Part shown: positions 32,739 through 41,378 of the stretch, in pieces | How positions within the stretch are numbered: the first letter of the stretch is position 1 | Layout: each line of letters begins with the position of its first letter | NCBI RefSeq assembly: GCF_014203645.1 | Contig: NZ_JACHJL010000015.1 | Coordinates: 124,001-188,000, forward strand | Reading direction: 5' to 3' | DNA: 64,000 nucleotides | Source: Streptomyces zagrosensis | GTDB taxonomy: Bacteria; Actinomycetota; Actinomycetes; Streptomycetales; Streptomycetaceae | Translations under genes and position numbers: made by a program | Notes under the pieces: model-generated | What the model saw: only the letters and a program-made list of their open reading frames with translations | What the model was told of the DNA's origin: nothing | Database searches by the model: none

Positions 32739-34751
32739 TCAGTTGGGGCCAAAAACCATGGCGATCAGATCCTCACCGCGCTGATAGTCGCGCGGCTCGG
32801 TGGCGTAAATGTCGCCCATGTACAGCTTTTTGTTGGCGTACAAGAACAGCTCGTGGCCCATGCTGTAGTTCGACTCGGTCTCCGCGGTGGCCGTCGCGTT
32901 CTGCATCAGCTTGGCCTTCTCGTAGTTCGTCGGATCGACCTGCCAGATCGCGCCGCCCTTGTTGTACGTGGTGTCCTGGTACGCGATGAGGTAGCCGTCC
33001 TCGTCTAGGCCAACCGGGGTGATGCTCGCGTCCGGCACGCCATCGGTCTTGCCCACGGACTTGCCGGTCTGTAGCGAGTAGGCGACGATCTCGTTCTCCG
33101 GCAGCGTGTCGGAACTGCTGCTGCGCTCCTCGGTCGCCATGAACAGCTTGTCCTTGGTGACGACGACCTTGCTGCACGACTCGACCTCGTTGGTCGAGCA
33201 CTCCGGGGTGAACTTGCCGTTGCCGGTGGCGATCTTGCTGACCAGCTTGCCCTTGCTCTGGGACGGGTCGATCGTCATGAAGTCGGAGACCGCAGCGCCC
33301 GATGAGTCACCCGCGTTGACGCCGATGACCATCGGCTCCGTGGAGATCACGTGCACGTCTTCGATGCCGTCGGTGAGCTTGTACTCCGACAGGACGTTGC
33401 CGTCCTTGGGGTTGATGAGCTGGACCGACATCCGCGCCTCGCCGAACTCGCCGCAACCGCGCACCGCGACCAACTTCGGGCCGCCGCCGTACCCGTAATC
33501 CGAGCACTCCTCGTTCGGCTGCGGCGACCAGAGCTTGTCGCCCTTCATCGACCAGGCGGCGCCGCCGTCCAGGCCGCCCGCGGCGATGGTGCCACCGCCG
33601 ATGGTGACCTCGTCGAACTCCAGCTTCTCGTCGGCTTCCTTGATGCTGCGCTGCCATACGAGCTTGCCGTTGGCCAGATCGACCAGGCCAACCTCGCTAC
33701 AGTCCGGGTACTTGTTCTCCACGGTCGGCTTGCCGTCCTGGAAGACCACGGTGGTCAGGCCCTCCTTGGTGACCTGGCTGCTGCCCCAGCACAGCTCACC
33801 ACCCAGCGGAATCTCCCACTGCGGTGCCGAGCCGCCGCTGGCCGGGTAACCGACGATCTTGTCGATCTGGCCCTTTGCCCACACCGTGTCGGTGGCCCAC
33901 AGACCGGGCGAGTTCGCCTGCTCCTTGACCTTGGGCATCGGGACCTTGGCGATCAGGTTGCCGCCCACCAACTTCGGCTTGGGCCGCTTCTTGACGCCGT
34001 TGTTCTCGCCGTTCTCGCCCTTTTCGCCGCCTTCGGCGCCCTGGCTGCTGCCGTTCTTCTTCTCGGCCTTGGTGTCGGCGTCGCCATCCTTGGTGGCGAG
34101 CCACACGCCTCCGCCGACGACCAACGCGATCGCCACCACGGCACTGACGATGAGCGCCATGCGCTGCTTGCCCGGCCGGTTGCCGCCGCCGGCGGGTGCG
34201 GCGCCGGGGACCTGCGCGCCCGGCGGGTAGTTCCCCTGCGGGGCCTGTCCGTAGGGCTGCTGCCCGGGCTGGCCGTACTGCGCCGGAGCGTAAGGCTGCT
34301 GGCCTATCTGCGTCGGGGCGTACGGCGACTGCCCGTACCCGCCCTGTGAGGTCTGGGCGTACGGCTGGCCCGGCGCGCCCGGCTGTGTTGGGTAGCCATA
34401 GCCACCGGCGCCGGGCGGCGGTGCCTGCGGATAGCCGTAGCCACCGGCCCCAGCGGGCGGGGCCTGCGGCGGTGCGCCGGGCGGCCCTGGCGGTGGCGGA
34501 GTGCCGGGCGGCCCCGGCGGCGGCGGGGCCTGCGGGGGCTGGCCGGGCTGTTGCTGCGGGTAGCCGTAACCGCCCGCCTGCGCCGGGGGCTGCTGCGGAT
34601 AGCCGTAACCGGGCTGTGGGGTCTGCTGCGGGTATCCCTCGGCGGCGTCACCGAAGCCTGGCGTCTTCCCGGTGCCGGGGTCTTGCGGGGCGCCGAAGCC
34701 GCCCTGCGGCGGCTGACCGCTCGACGGCGGCTGGTTGGGCGGCTGTGACAT
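32739..34751 (-). CDS. Membrane-anchored beta-propeller (PQQ-like) protein
   Basis: Residues ~1-185 are a Pro/Gln/Gly/Tyr-rich cytoplasmic region with GYGYPQQ-like repeats. One transmembrane helix follows (MALIVSAVVAIALVVGGGVWLA), then a Lys/Glu-rich linker and an extracytoplasmic ~430-residue domain with recurring WxxxD/GxxxW blades typical of PQQ-like propellers (for example GLWATDTVWAKGQI). There is no catalytic motif. AAGGAA precedes the ATG at 34751. It probably binds or scaffolds at the cell surface; similar proteins are common in Streptomyces but uncharacterised. Confidence 0.85.
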   Translation of the reverse strand: MSQPPNQPPSSGQPPQGGFGAPQDPGTGKTPGFGDAAEGYPQQTPQPGYGYPQQPPAQAGGYGYPQQQPGQPPQAPPPPGPPGTPPPPGPPGAPPQAPPAGAGGYGYPQAPPPGAGGYGYPTQPGAPGQPYAQTSQGGYGQSPYAPTQIGQQPYAPAQYGQPGQQPYGQAPQGNYPPGAQVPGAAPAGGGNRPGKQRMALIVSAVVAIALVVGGGVWLATKDGDADTKAEKKNGSSQGAEGGEKGENGENNGVKKRPKPKLVGGNLIAKVPMPKVKEQANSPGLWATDTVWAKGQIDKIVGYPASGGSAPQWEIPLGGELCWGSSQVTKEGLTTVVFQDGKPTVENKYPDCSEVGLVDLANGKLVWQRSIKEADEKLEFDEVTIGGGTIAAGGLDGGAAWSMKGDKLWSPQPNEECSDYGYGGGPKLVAVRGCGEFGEARMSVQLINPKDGNVLSEYKLTDGIEDVHVISTEPMVIGVNAGDSSGAAVSDFMTIDPSQSKGKLVSKIATGNGKFTPECSTNEVESCSKVVVTKDKLFMATEERSSSSDTLPENEIVAYSLQTGKSVGKTDGVPDASITPVGLDEDGYLIAYQDTTYNKGGAIWQVDPTNYEKAKLMQNATATAETESNYSMGHELFLYANKKLYMGDIYATEPRDYQRGEDLIAMVFGPN

Positions 34752-35097
34752 CAACATTCCTTCTCGTGCGGGTCCATGGACGAGTGGCCTCCCCCGCGGC
34801 CCCCATTGGCTGAAATCCATCGGAGAAGGAGCGAATCGGACATGACTGCGGCCTGGTAATGGGCAGGCGAGCGGAGGTTCTTTGTATCACCCGGTCATCG
34901 CATGGCAGGTGCCGGTAGCAGCCGCACCTGAGAGCTGATACCGGCCCGTGACGAGACTGTTGCACCACCCGGGACGGGAATCCCCGAGTCCGCGCCGCCG
35001 CCCCCATCATGGGGCGGAACGTGGGCGACCCGGCCGCAGGGGCCGCCGGGCCCGCACCGATCGAGCCGTCAGGCCGCGGGGCGATGCGGGCGAACGG
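34752..35097. other. Intergenic region between the propeller and ABC-F genes
   Basis: About 350 bp with no convincing frame. It carries the upstream region of the minus-strand propeller gene; the ABC-F gene ends at 35098 and no clear terminator hairpin was picked. Confidence 0.45.
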
Positions 35098-36960
35098 TCA
35101 TGCGTCTTCGGCGAGTTCCAGCCAACGCGATTCCAGTTCGTCCCGTTCGCCCGACAGCTCCCGCAGTCGGCCGTCGAGTTCGGCAACCCGCTCGAAGTTG
35201 GTGGCGTGCTCGGCGATCTGGGCGTGCAGCGTGGTCTCCTGCTCATTGATCTTGCCAAGGCGGCGCTCGATGCGCTGCAACTCCTTCTGCGCGGCACGGG
35301 ACTCGCCCGCCGACTTCTCCCGCGGCCGATCCTGCTCGCCCCCGGCGGCACCGCCCGGTGATGCAGATGATGCAGATGACGCGGACGAAGCAGCTGAGGC
35401 GGCCGGCGCGGCAACGGCCGCGGCCTGCATGCGCCGCCGCCGTTCCAGGTACTCCTCGATGCCGCGCGGCAGCATCCGCAGCGTGGTGTCGCCGAGCAGC
35501 GCCTGCACCCGGTCCGTGGTGCGCTCGATGAAGTACCGGTCGTGGCTGATCACCACGAGCGAGCCGGGCCAACTGTCGAGTACGTCCTCAAGCTGGGTCA
35601 GCGTCTCGATGTCGAGGTCGTTGGTCGGCTCGTCGAGGAAGAGCACATTGGGCTCGTCCATCAGCAACCGCAAGATCTGCAACCGCCGCCGCTCACCGCC
35701 GGACAGATCACCGACCGGCGTCCACTGCTTCTCCTTGGTGAAACCGAACTTCTCGCACAGCTGCGATGCGGTCATCTCCCGGCCGTTACCGAGGTCAACC
35801 CGCTGCCGCACCCGCTCGACGGCCTCAAGGACCCGCCAGGTCGGCTCCACCTCGGCAACTTCCTGCGACAGGTAGGCCAACCGCACCGTCTTACCCACCA
35901 CGACCCGGCCGGCCGCGGGCTGTACCTCACCGTCCGTACGGGCCGCCTGCTCCATCGCCCGCAGCAGCGACGTCTTGCCCGCGCCGTTGACACCGACCAA
36001 ACCGATCCGGTCACCCGGCCCGAGCTGCCAGGTCAGATGCTTGAGCAAGGTCTTGGGTCCGGCCTGGACCGTCACGTCCTCCAGGTCGAACACGGTCTTG
36101 CCGAGCCGCGAGTTCGCGAACTTCATCAGCTCGGCACTGTCACGCGGCGGCGGCACGTCGGCGATCAGCGCGTTAGCGGCCTCGATGCGAAAGCGCGGCT
36201 TGCTCGTACGAGCCGGAGCACCGCGCCGCAGCCAGGCCAGCTCCTTGCGCATGAGGTTTTGCCGCTTGGTCTCCTCGGTGGCCGCGATGCGCTCGCGCTC
36301 GGCGCGGGCGAAGACGTAGTCGCTGTACCCGCCCTCGTACTCGTGCACCTGGCCGCGCTGGACGTCCCACATCCGGGTGCAGACCTGGTCCAGGAACCAC
36401 CGGTCGTGGGTGACGACCACCAGCGCCGAGCGGCGCGCCCGCAGATGGCTCGCCAGCCACGAGATGCCCTCGACGTCGAGGTGGTTGGTCGGCTCGTCGA
36501 GCACGATCAGCCCGGGCTCGCCGATCAGCAGTTTGGCGAGCGCGATCCGGCGCCGCTCACCGCCGGACAGCGGCCCGATCACCGTGTCCAGACCCTGCGG
36601 GAAGCCGGGCAGGTCGAGCCCGCCGAACAGACCGGTCAGCACGTCGCGGACCTTGGCGTTGCCCGCCCACTCGTGGTCGGCGAGATCGCCGATCACCTCA
36701 TGCCGCACGGTGGCTGTCGGGTCCAGCGAATCGTGCTGCGTCAGCACCCCGAGCCGTAGCCCGCCGGAGTGCGTGACGCGTCCTCGATCGGGCTCCTCCA
36801 GCTTGGCGAGCATCCGGATGAGGGTGGTCTTGCCGTCTCCGTTGCGGCCGACGACGCCGATCCGGTCGCCCTCGCTGACGCCGAGGGAGATCCCGTCGAG
36901 CAGGGCACGGGTGCCGTACACCTTGCCGACGGTTTCCAGATTGACGAGGTTCGTTGCCAT
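35098..36960 (-). CDS. ABC-F family ATPase
   Basis: This 620-aa soluble twin-ATPase has Walker A motifs GRNGDGKTT and GVNGAGKTS, two LSGGERRR signatures, Walker B motifs VLDEPTNHLD and FLDEPTNDLD, and a linker between the domains. The C-terminal ~80 residues form a charged coiled coil (Uup/EttA-like). ABC-F proteins act on ribosomes (translation control or antibiotic protection). The ATG at 36960 has AGGAG 5 nt upstream. It is downstream of ispE on the same strand, as in many Streptomyces, which favours a housekeeping role rather than resistance. Confidence 0.95.
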   Translation of the reverse strand: MATNLVNLETVGKVYGTRALLDGISLGVSEGDRIGVVGRNGDGKTTLIRMLAKLEEPDRGRVTHSGGLRLGVLTQHDSLDPTATVRHEVIGDLADHEWAGNAKVRDVLTGLFGGLDLPGFPQGLDTVIGPLSGGERRRIALAKLLIGEPGLIVLDEPTNHLDVEGISWLASHLRARRSALVVVTHDRWFLDQVCTRMWDVQRGQVHEYEGGYSDYVFARAERERIAATEETKRQNLMRKELAWLRRGAPARTSKPRFRIEAANALIADVPPPRDSAELMKFANSRLGKTVFDLEDVTVQAGPKTLLKHLTWQLGPGDRIGLVGVNGAGKTSLLRAMEQAARTDGEVQPAAGRVVVGKTVRLAYLSQEVAEVEPTWRVLEAVERVRQRVDLGNGREMTASQLCEKFGFTKEKQWTPVGDLSGGERRRLQILRLLMDEPNVLFLDEPTNDLDIETLTQLEDVLDSWPGSLVVISHDRYFIERTTDRVQALLGDTTLRMLPRGIEEYLERRRRMQAAAVAAPAASAASSASSASSASPGGAAGGEQDRPREKSAGESRAAQKELQRIERRLGKINEQETTLHAQIAEHATNFERVAELDGRLRELSGERDELESRWLELAEDA

Positions 36961-37229
36961 CTCACTCCTGGTGCGGGGGACGTTCGGGTCCCAGCGTAGT
37001 CGTCGCCCGGCGCCCGCCGAATCTCGCCGGTGCGCACCGGGCGGATCGACGCGACACGCCGGCCATCCTGGGCATCTCGACGCCTGCGTACGGTCCACGT
37101 GCTCCCGGCCACCCCGCATGCCTCGCTTGCCCCGGCGTTCCGGTCCACGGGCCGACGTTGCGGTACACGGGCCGACGGTTCCGTACGCGGACCAGCGGTT
37201 CCGTACGCCCCAGGGCTCCCGGCGGAGGC

Positions 37230-38198
37230 TCAGGCGTCCGCAGCGTTCCGGCTGTCCCGTACGACCGTGGCTCCCGCCGCCGGGCCCGCGGCCACCCGGG
37301 CCGTCCGGCACGTTCCGGAGGCGCGGAGCGCCGCCGCTACCTGCTCGGCGCCTGCCGCGTCCTTGGCCAGGAAGGCGCAGGTCGGGCCCGACCCCGAGAC
37401 GAGGGCGGCGAGCGCCCCCGCCTCCGTACCGGCCCGCAGGGTGTCGGCCAGCGCGGGGCGCAGCGAGATGGCCGCCGCCTGAAGGTCATTGCTGGAGCCA
37501 GCGGTGCCCGCGGCCAGCGCGCCGGCCAGCGCCGTGGTGTCGCCGTCGTGCAGCGCGCTCAGCAGGGCAGCCGATGGCTCGGGGTCCGGCACGTCGTCCG
37601 TCGTGGCCCCGGTGCCGTGCTCGGCGCGCAGCCGGTCGCACTCGCCGTAGACCGCGGGCGTCGAAAGGCCGCCGTCTGCCACCGCGAAGACCCAGTGGAA
37701 CGTGCCGCCCACGGCGAGCGGGGTGAGCAGTTCGCCCCGCCCCCGCCCTAGCGCCGCCCCGCCCACCAGGCTGAACGGCACATCACTGCCCAACTCGGCG
37801 CACATGTCCAAAAGCTCGGTACGCGATGCCCCCGTGCCCCACAACGCATCGCAGGCCAGCAGCGCCCCGGCGCCATCGGCGCTGCCGCCCGCCATGCCAC
37901 CGGCGACCGGAATGTCCTTGCTGATGTGGATATGCACGCGAGGCTCGATGCCGTGCCGGGCGGCGAGCAGTTCGGCGGCGCGTGCGGCGAGATTCGTACG
38001 GTCGCACGGCACCTGGTCGGCGTCCGGGCCCTCGACCGTGATCCGCAACTCATCGGCCGGCGTGACCGTGATCTCGTCATACAGGCCAACGGCGAAGAAG
38101 ACGTTGGCCAGGTCGTGGAATCCGTCCGGCCTGCGGCCACCCACCGCGAGTTGGGCGTTGACCTTGGCCGGGACGCGAACGGCGATGGAGGCAGTCAC
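37230..38198 (-). CDS. ispE: 4-diphosphocytidyl-2-C-methyl-D-erythritol kinase
   Basis: IspE phosphorylates CDP-methylerythritol in the MEP isoprenoid pathway. It is a GHMP kinase with PAKVNAQLAVGGRRPDGFHDL at the N-terminus, the ATP loop PVAGGMAGGSADGAGAL and the C-terminal SGSGPT. At 322 aa the length is standard. rsmA normally lies directly upstream in actinobacteria, but here ~3.2 kb of foreign-looking DNA separates them (see 38199-41378). Confidence 0.96.
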   Translation of the reverse strand: MTASIAVRVPAKVNAQLAVGGRRPDGFHDLANVFFAVGLYDEITVTPADELRITVEGPDADQVPCDRTNLAARAAELLAARHGIEPRVHIHISKDIPVAGGMAGGSADGAGALLACDALWGTGASRTELLDMCAELGSDVPFSLVGGAALGRGRGELLTPLAVGGTFHWVFAVADGGLSTPAVYGECDRLRAEHGTGATTDDVPDPEPSAALLSALHDGDTTALAGALAAGTAGSSNDLQAAAISLRPALADTLRAGTEAGALAALVSGSGPTCAFLAKDAAGAEQVAAALRASGTCRTARVAAGPAAGATVVRDSRNAADA

Positions 38199-38470
38199 GG
38201 TCTCTTGGCTCCTCGAATCGATGGCCGCAGCACGGCGCGGGCAACGGCGGTTGGTGATGATCGCACCCTACGGAGTTTCGGCCAGGTGCCGCGGACCGAT
38301 GGGGCTGCGCGTCTCGCACACCGGACGGCAACAGCTCCCGGCGGGCGCCGACAGGCGTCCGATAGATACCGGCGGCTACCGGCGGCTCTTGGCGAACCTG
38401 CGCGTCCGTGCAGCTTCGCGCGATCGGGCCAGGTGTCTCCGCCGTCAGGCTACCGGGATTGATCGCAGTG

Positions 38471-38490
38471 CACCGGGCTTCAGCCCGGTG
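38471..38490. repeat. Hairpin at the left boundary of the TnpB remnant
   Basis: A perfect 9-bp inverted repeat, CACCGGGCT/AGCCCGGTG, with a TC loop ends 4 nt before the truncated tnpB frame opens. Similar subterminal hairpins mark the ends of IS200/IS605 elements, so it may be a surviving element end. Confidence 0.5.
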
Positions 38491-38494
38491 GTGA

Positions 38495-39244
38495 AGCGAT
38501 TGTGGGAAGCGCCCGCGCACGGGAGCGCCCCGGTTCAAGTCCCGCAAGGACAATCGGCAGGCCGTACGGTTTACTGCGAACGCCCGATGGAAGATCACGA
38601 TGGGCGGACACCTGTGTCTGCCGAAGATCGGTGACGTGCGGGTCACATGGTCCCGCAGCCTGCCCTCCAGGCCGTCCACGGTAACCGTGATCAAAGACGC
38701 TGCCGGGAGGTACTTCGCGCCCTTCGTCGTGGCAACCGACCCCCAGGCGCTGCCCGAGGTGGCATCCGCCGTCGGCATCGACCTGGGCCTTGGGCACTTC
38801 GCGGTCCTGTCCGACGGCACGAAGATCGACGCCCCGCGCTTCCTGCGCCGGGCCGAGAAGAAACTCAAGAGGCAACAGCGCCGCCTGTCCCGCAAGGCCA
38901 AGGGGTCGAAGAACAGGGACAAGGCCCGCATCAAGGTCGCCCGCGCTCACGCGCAGGTGGCCGACGCACGGCACGAGTTCCACCACCAGCTCTCAACGAG
39001 GATCATTCGCGATAACCAAGCGATTGCCGTTGAGGACCTGGCGGTGAAGGGGCTCGCCCGTACGCGCTTGGCCACGTCCGTCCACGACGCGGGATGGTCC
39101 GCATTCGTGACGATGCTGGAGTACCTGGAGTACAAGGCCGTGAAGTTCGGCCGCGGCTTCCTGCGCATCGGGCGGTTCGAGCCGACCCCCCAGGTCTGCT
39201 CGCAGTGCGGCGTCAAGGACGGCCCCAAGCCCCTGCGCATTCGC
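38495..39244 (+). pseudogene. TnpB (IS605 OrfB) remnant, truncated at both ends
   Basis: The frame encodes the middle of an OrfB/TnpB protein: APRFKSRKDNRQ, TVTVIKDAAGRYFAPFVV, the RuvC Asp region GIDLGLGHFAVLSDG, the Glu region IAVEDLAVKGLAR and one CxxC zinc pair (CSQCG). The N-terminal ~100 residues are missing (a TGA closes the frame at 38492). The frame loses homology after KPLRIR, before the second CxxC and the final catalytic Asp; unrelated codons run to 39448. No guide-RNA end region or TnpA is present, so it is inactive as a nuclease or mobile element. Confidence 0.88.
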
Positions 39245-39382
39245 GTAGCCCAGGGAGCGGAAGTCAATAGGCAACCGCCGCGCCCTGGCGGCCGACCGCG
39301 GGCTTCCGGTCGCGACTCGTACTGTGCCGTCGCGAGCCGCGCTGCGCCATCACGACCCGCGCTGCGCCAAGGCGCGAAGGTG

Positions 39383-39423
39383 CCTGGCGGTCGGCCCCCG
39401 TCGCACGGAGGCCGACCGCCAGG
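39383..39423 (-). terminator. Terminator of the secreted-protein gene
   Basis: A 14-bp stem (CCTGGCGGTCGGCC / GGCCGACCGCCAGG) lies 15 nt beyond the minus-strand stop at 39438. The loop is ~13 nt. Confidence 0.85.
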
Positions 39424-39437
39424 GTTGCGCGTGTGCG

Positions 39438-40169
39438 TCAGCCCGTGAAGATCCAGCCGAGCTGGCCGCCGGAGGCTTGGCCTTCGCAGTTGGCCTGGTT
39501 GGACTCGAAGAACTCACGGTGGCTGCCGACCATGCACCGCATCAGCGGTAGCGTGCCCACGTCGGACGGCTGCCCTGGGTACATCCAGCCGAGGCGGGTC
39601 ACATAGGTCTGACCTTCGCAGTTCACGTCGCCGGACAGGAAATTGTCCTTGCGGACGACGCAGTGGTAGAGCGGCACGGTGCCCTCGCGCGGGGACGTGT
39701 ACAGATGGCCGAGGCTGCCTTCGACGCGGTAGCCCGGAGGCACGTTCCACACGGTGCTGATGTGCTCGCCGTTCGGTCCGATCAGCCGGTTGAGGCTCCG
39801 GGTGGGGGGGCTCGATGCCGGGTCGCCCGAACAGGTGCCCTTGACCATGGCGTTGTAGTAGTTACCGGTCACGTGCTGCAAGAGCGGCCCGTCCGTGATG
39901 CGGCACTGCGAGTTGCTGAATCCCAGTTCGGCGGCCTGCTGGACGAAGTGGTTGACCGCGGCGGCGCCCGCGATATTCGCCGGGCCGCCACCCATACCGG
40001 TGAGGTAGACCACGACCGGGCCGACATTGGTCGCGGTGGCCGATGTGGCCGATGTGGCCCGATGTGTAGAAGCCGGGGCGGCGCTCGCTGGGGTGGCGAC
40101 AGTCATGGCGACCGCCGCTGCGGCGGTCAGCGCGAGGAGTGTGGTGCGAAGACGCGAGGTGCGGTGCAA
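39438..40169 (-). CDS. Secreted protein with C-terminal Cys-containing repeat (DUF5648-like)
   Basis: TTG 40169 is chosen as the start: AGGAG lies 7 nt upstream and it places a perfect signal peptide at the N-terminus (Arg-rich start, hydrophobic core, ASA|AP cleavage). Longer starts spoil it. The mature ~205 aa carry two similar ~40-residue units (LYHCVVRKDNFLSGDVNCEG..LGWMY and LMRCMVGSHREFFESNQANCEG..LGWIF), like DUF5648 repeats often attached to secreted peptidases or lectins. No catalytic motif is seen. It lies inside the insertion between ispE and rsmA. Confidence 0.8.
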   Translation of the reverse strand: MHRTSRLRTTLLALTAAAAVAMTVATPASAAPASTHRATSATSATATNVGPVVVYLTGMGGGPANIAGAAAVNHFVQQAAELGFSNSQCRITDGPLLQHVTGNYYNAMVKGTCSGDPASSPPTRSLNRLIGPNGEHISTVWNVPPGYRVEGSLGHLYTSPREGTVPLYHCVVRKDNFLSGDVNCEGQTYVTRLGWMYPGQPSDVGTLPLMRCMVGSHREFFESNQANCEGQASGGQLGWIFTG

Positions 40170-40594
40170 GTCCGTACTCCTGATCGTCGGCCGCGACACC
40201 CTGTGAGCGATCGCGGGAAGAGCAACGGTGCGCAACCCCCCAATGGGCGGATGCGTATGCATTCCATCCGCTGTATGCGCGTATGGACTAGATCTTCTTC
40301 GGCCGATCTCAGGCTTATATCAGCACCAGAGTCCGAACTCAACGTGGCACTACCGGGGCCGGACCTGACAGGCAATAACCATGCCTGTAGGGGGAGTTGA
40401 CGTCGCATCGGTGGCCGCCTTATGGTTCTCGTGTGTAGCCGCTTGGCTGCATGTTTTTGGGGGGCGGGCTTCATCGCGCAAGCGATAGGAAGCCGGGGAA
40501 TTAACCCCAGGAGACATGCGGCGCGAAGCGGCTTGTTGCTTTTCCGGGGACTGTTTTCCTCGCGCCCGCCCTTCCCAACTGGGAAGGACCGACG
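40170..40594. other. Divergent intergenic region with a candidate promoter
   Basis: The region between the secreted-protein gene and the small membrane-protein gene is lower in GC than its neighbours. It contains a near-consensus -35 (TTGACG) at 40397 and no supported frame. Confidence 0.5.
40397..40426 (+). promoter_or_regulatory. Candidate promoter of the small membrane-protein gene
   Basis: TTGACG (40397-40402) and TATGGT (40421-40426) are 18 bp apart. Transcription would run toward the gene at 40595 with a ~160-nt leader. Confidence 0.45.
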
Positions 40595-40882
40595 TTGTCG
40601 CCACAGGTTGAGCCATCGGGCGAGGATCTTGCCCCGTCACGTACCGCCCCGGAATTCACGGCGGATTCCGATCACCGCAAAGTCGACTTGATCGCGCTCG
40701 TGTGCATCCTGGCCGCCTGCACCGCGATCTGCCTATCAGTTGGTGTGGCGGCGCTTCAGGCGGTGATCGGCGCTGTCAGCATCTTGTTCGCCGCATGGCG
40801 GACACCACCGCGGACCAGGCGGGAACCAAGACCAGTCTCGGCCCGGCGCCGGCCGCCCCGCCGGCCCGAAACGCGCCGGTGA
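40595..40882 (+). CDS. Small membrane protein (95 aa, TTG start)
   Basis: TTG at 40595 is supported by AAGGA ~8 nt upstream. The protein has a polar acidic N-terminus (~30 residues), one or two hydrophobic helices (LIALVCILAACTAICLSVGVAAL and AVIGAVSILFAAW) and a strongly basic Arg/Pro C-terminal tail. No family is recognised. It sits inside the ispE-rsmA insertion next to a hydrolase fragment, so it may be cargo or a chance ORF. Confidence 0.5.
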   Translation: MSPQVEPSGEDLAPSRTAPEFTADSDHRKVDLIALVCILAACTAICLSVGVAALQAVIGAVSILFAAWRTPPRTRREPRPVSARRRPPRRPETRR

Positions 40883-41139
40883 CGGAGGTCGGTTGTGCTC
40901 GCTCGGGGCTGGCGACGCGTCTGTGCCGTCGTCCGCCACCTCCCCGGCACCGCCTCCTGCTCGCCGCTCCCCGCTCCCCGCTGCCCGCTGCCCGCTGCCC
41001 GCTGAGAACGTGCCGAGTCACCTGGCGCGCTGCGACAGACAAGGGTGCGAAGGAGCGGCGAGTACGGGAGGTCATACGGGCCAGCGGCGATAAGTGCTCA
41101 CGACGAGCTCATCCGAGTGACGCCACCGATAACCAGCGC

Positions 41140-41265
41140 TCACTCGGCACGGGTCGAGATGTCCTCGATGAAGCCAAGCAATTCCTGGTTGATGCGCTCG
41201 GCGTGGGTGATGAAGAGGCCGTGCCCCGCTCCCGGGTACTCCTCGCAGACGAAGAACGTCGTGAT
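41140..41265 (-). pseudogene. C-terminal fragment of an alpha/beta hydrolase
   Basis: The minus frame ends YPGAGHGLFITHAERINQELLGFIEDI before its stop. This is the characteristic C-terminus (with the catalytic His of GHG) of non-haem chloroperoxidase/esterase-type alpha/beta hydrolases. The upstream part of that frame is unrelated, so only the last ~40 residues survive. It directly abuts rsmA and marks decay of the insertion. Confidence 0.75.
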
Positions 41266-41378
41266 CCGGCTCGGGCAGACCAGCCGCGTATGCGAGCTGC
41301 CGCGCCATCGCCGAAGGCGCCCCCGTCGCCTGGTGCCTGGGACTCGGCCCATCCCGAGCGCAGCGAGGGATGGCGCGG

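Noticed and set aside
38495..39244. TnpB-derived RNA-guided regulator (TldR-like)
   Set aside because: Loss of the N-terminal domain and of the guide-RNA end region makes RNA-guided binding implausible; it looks like simple decay.
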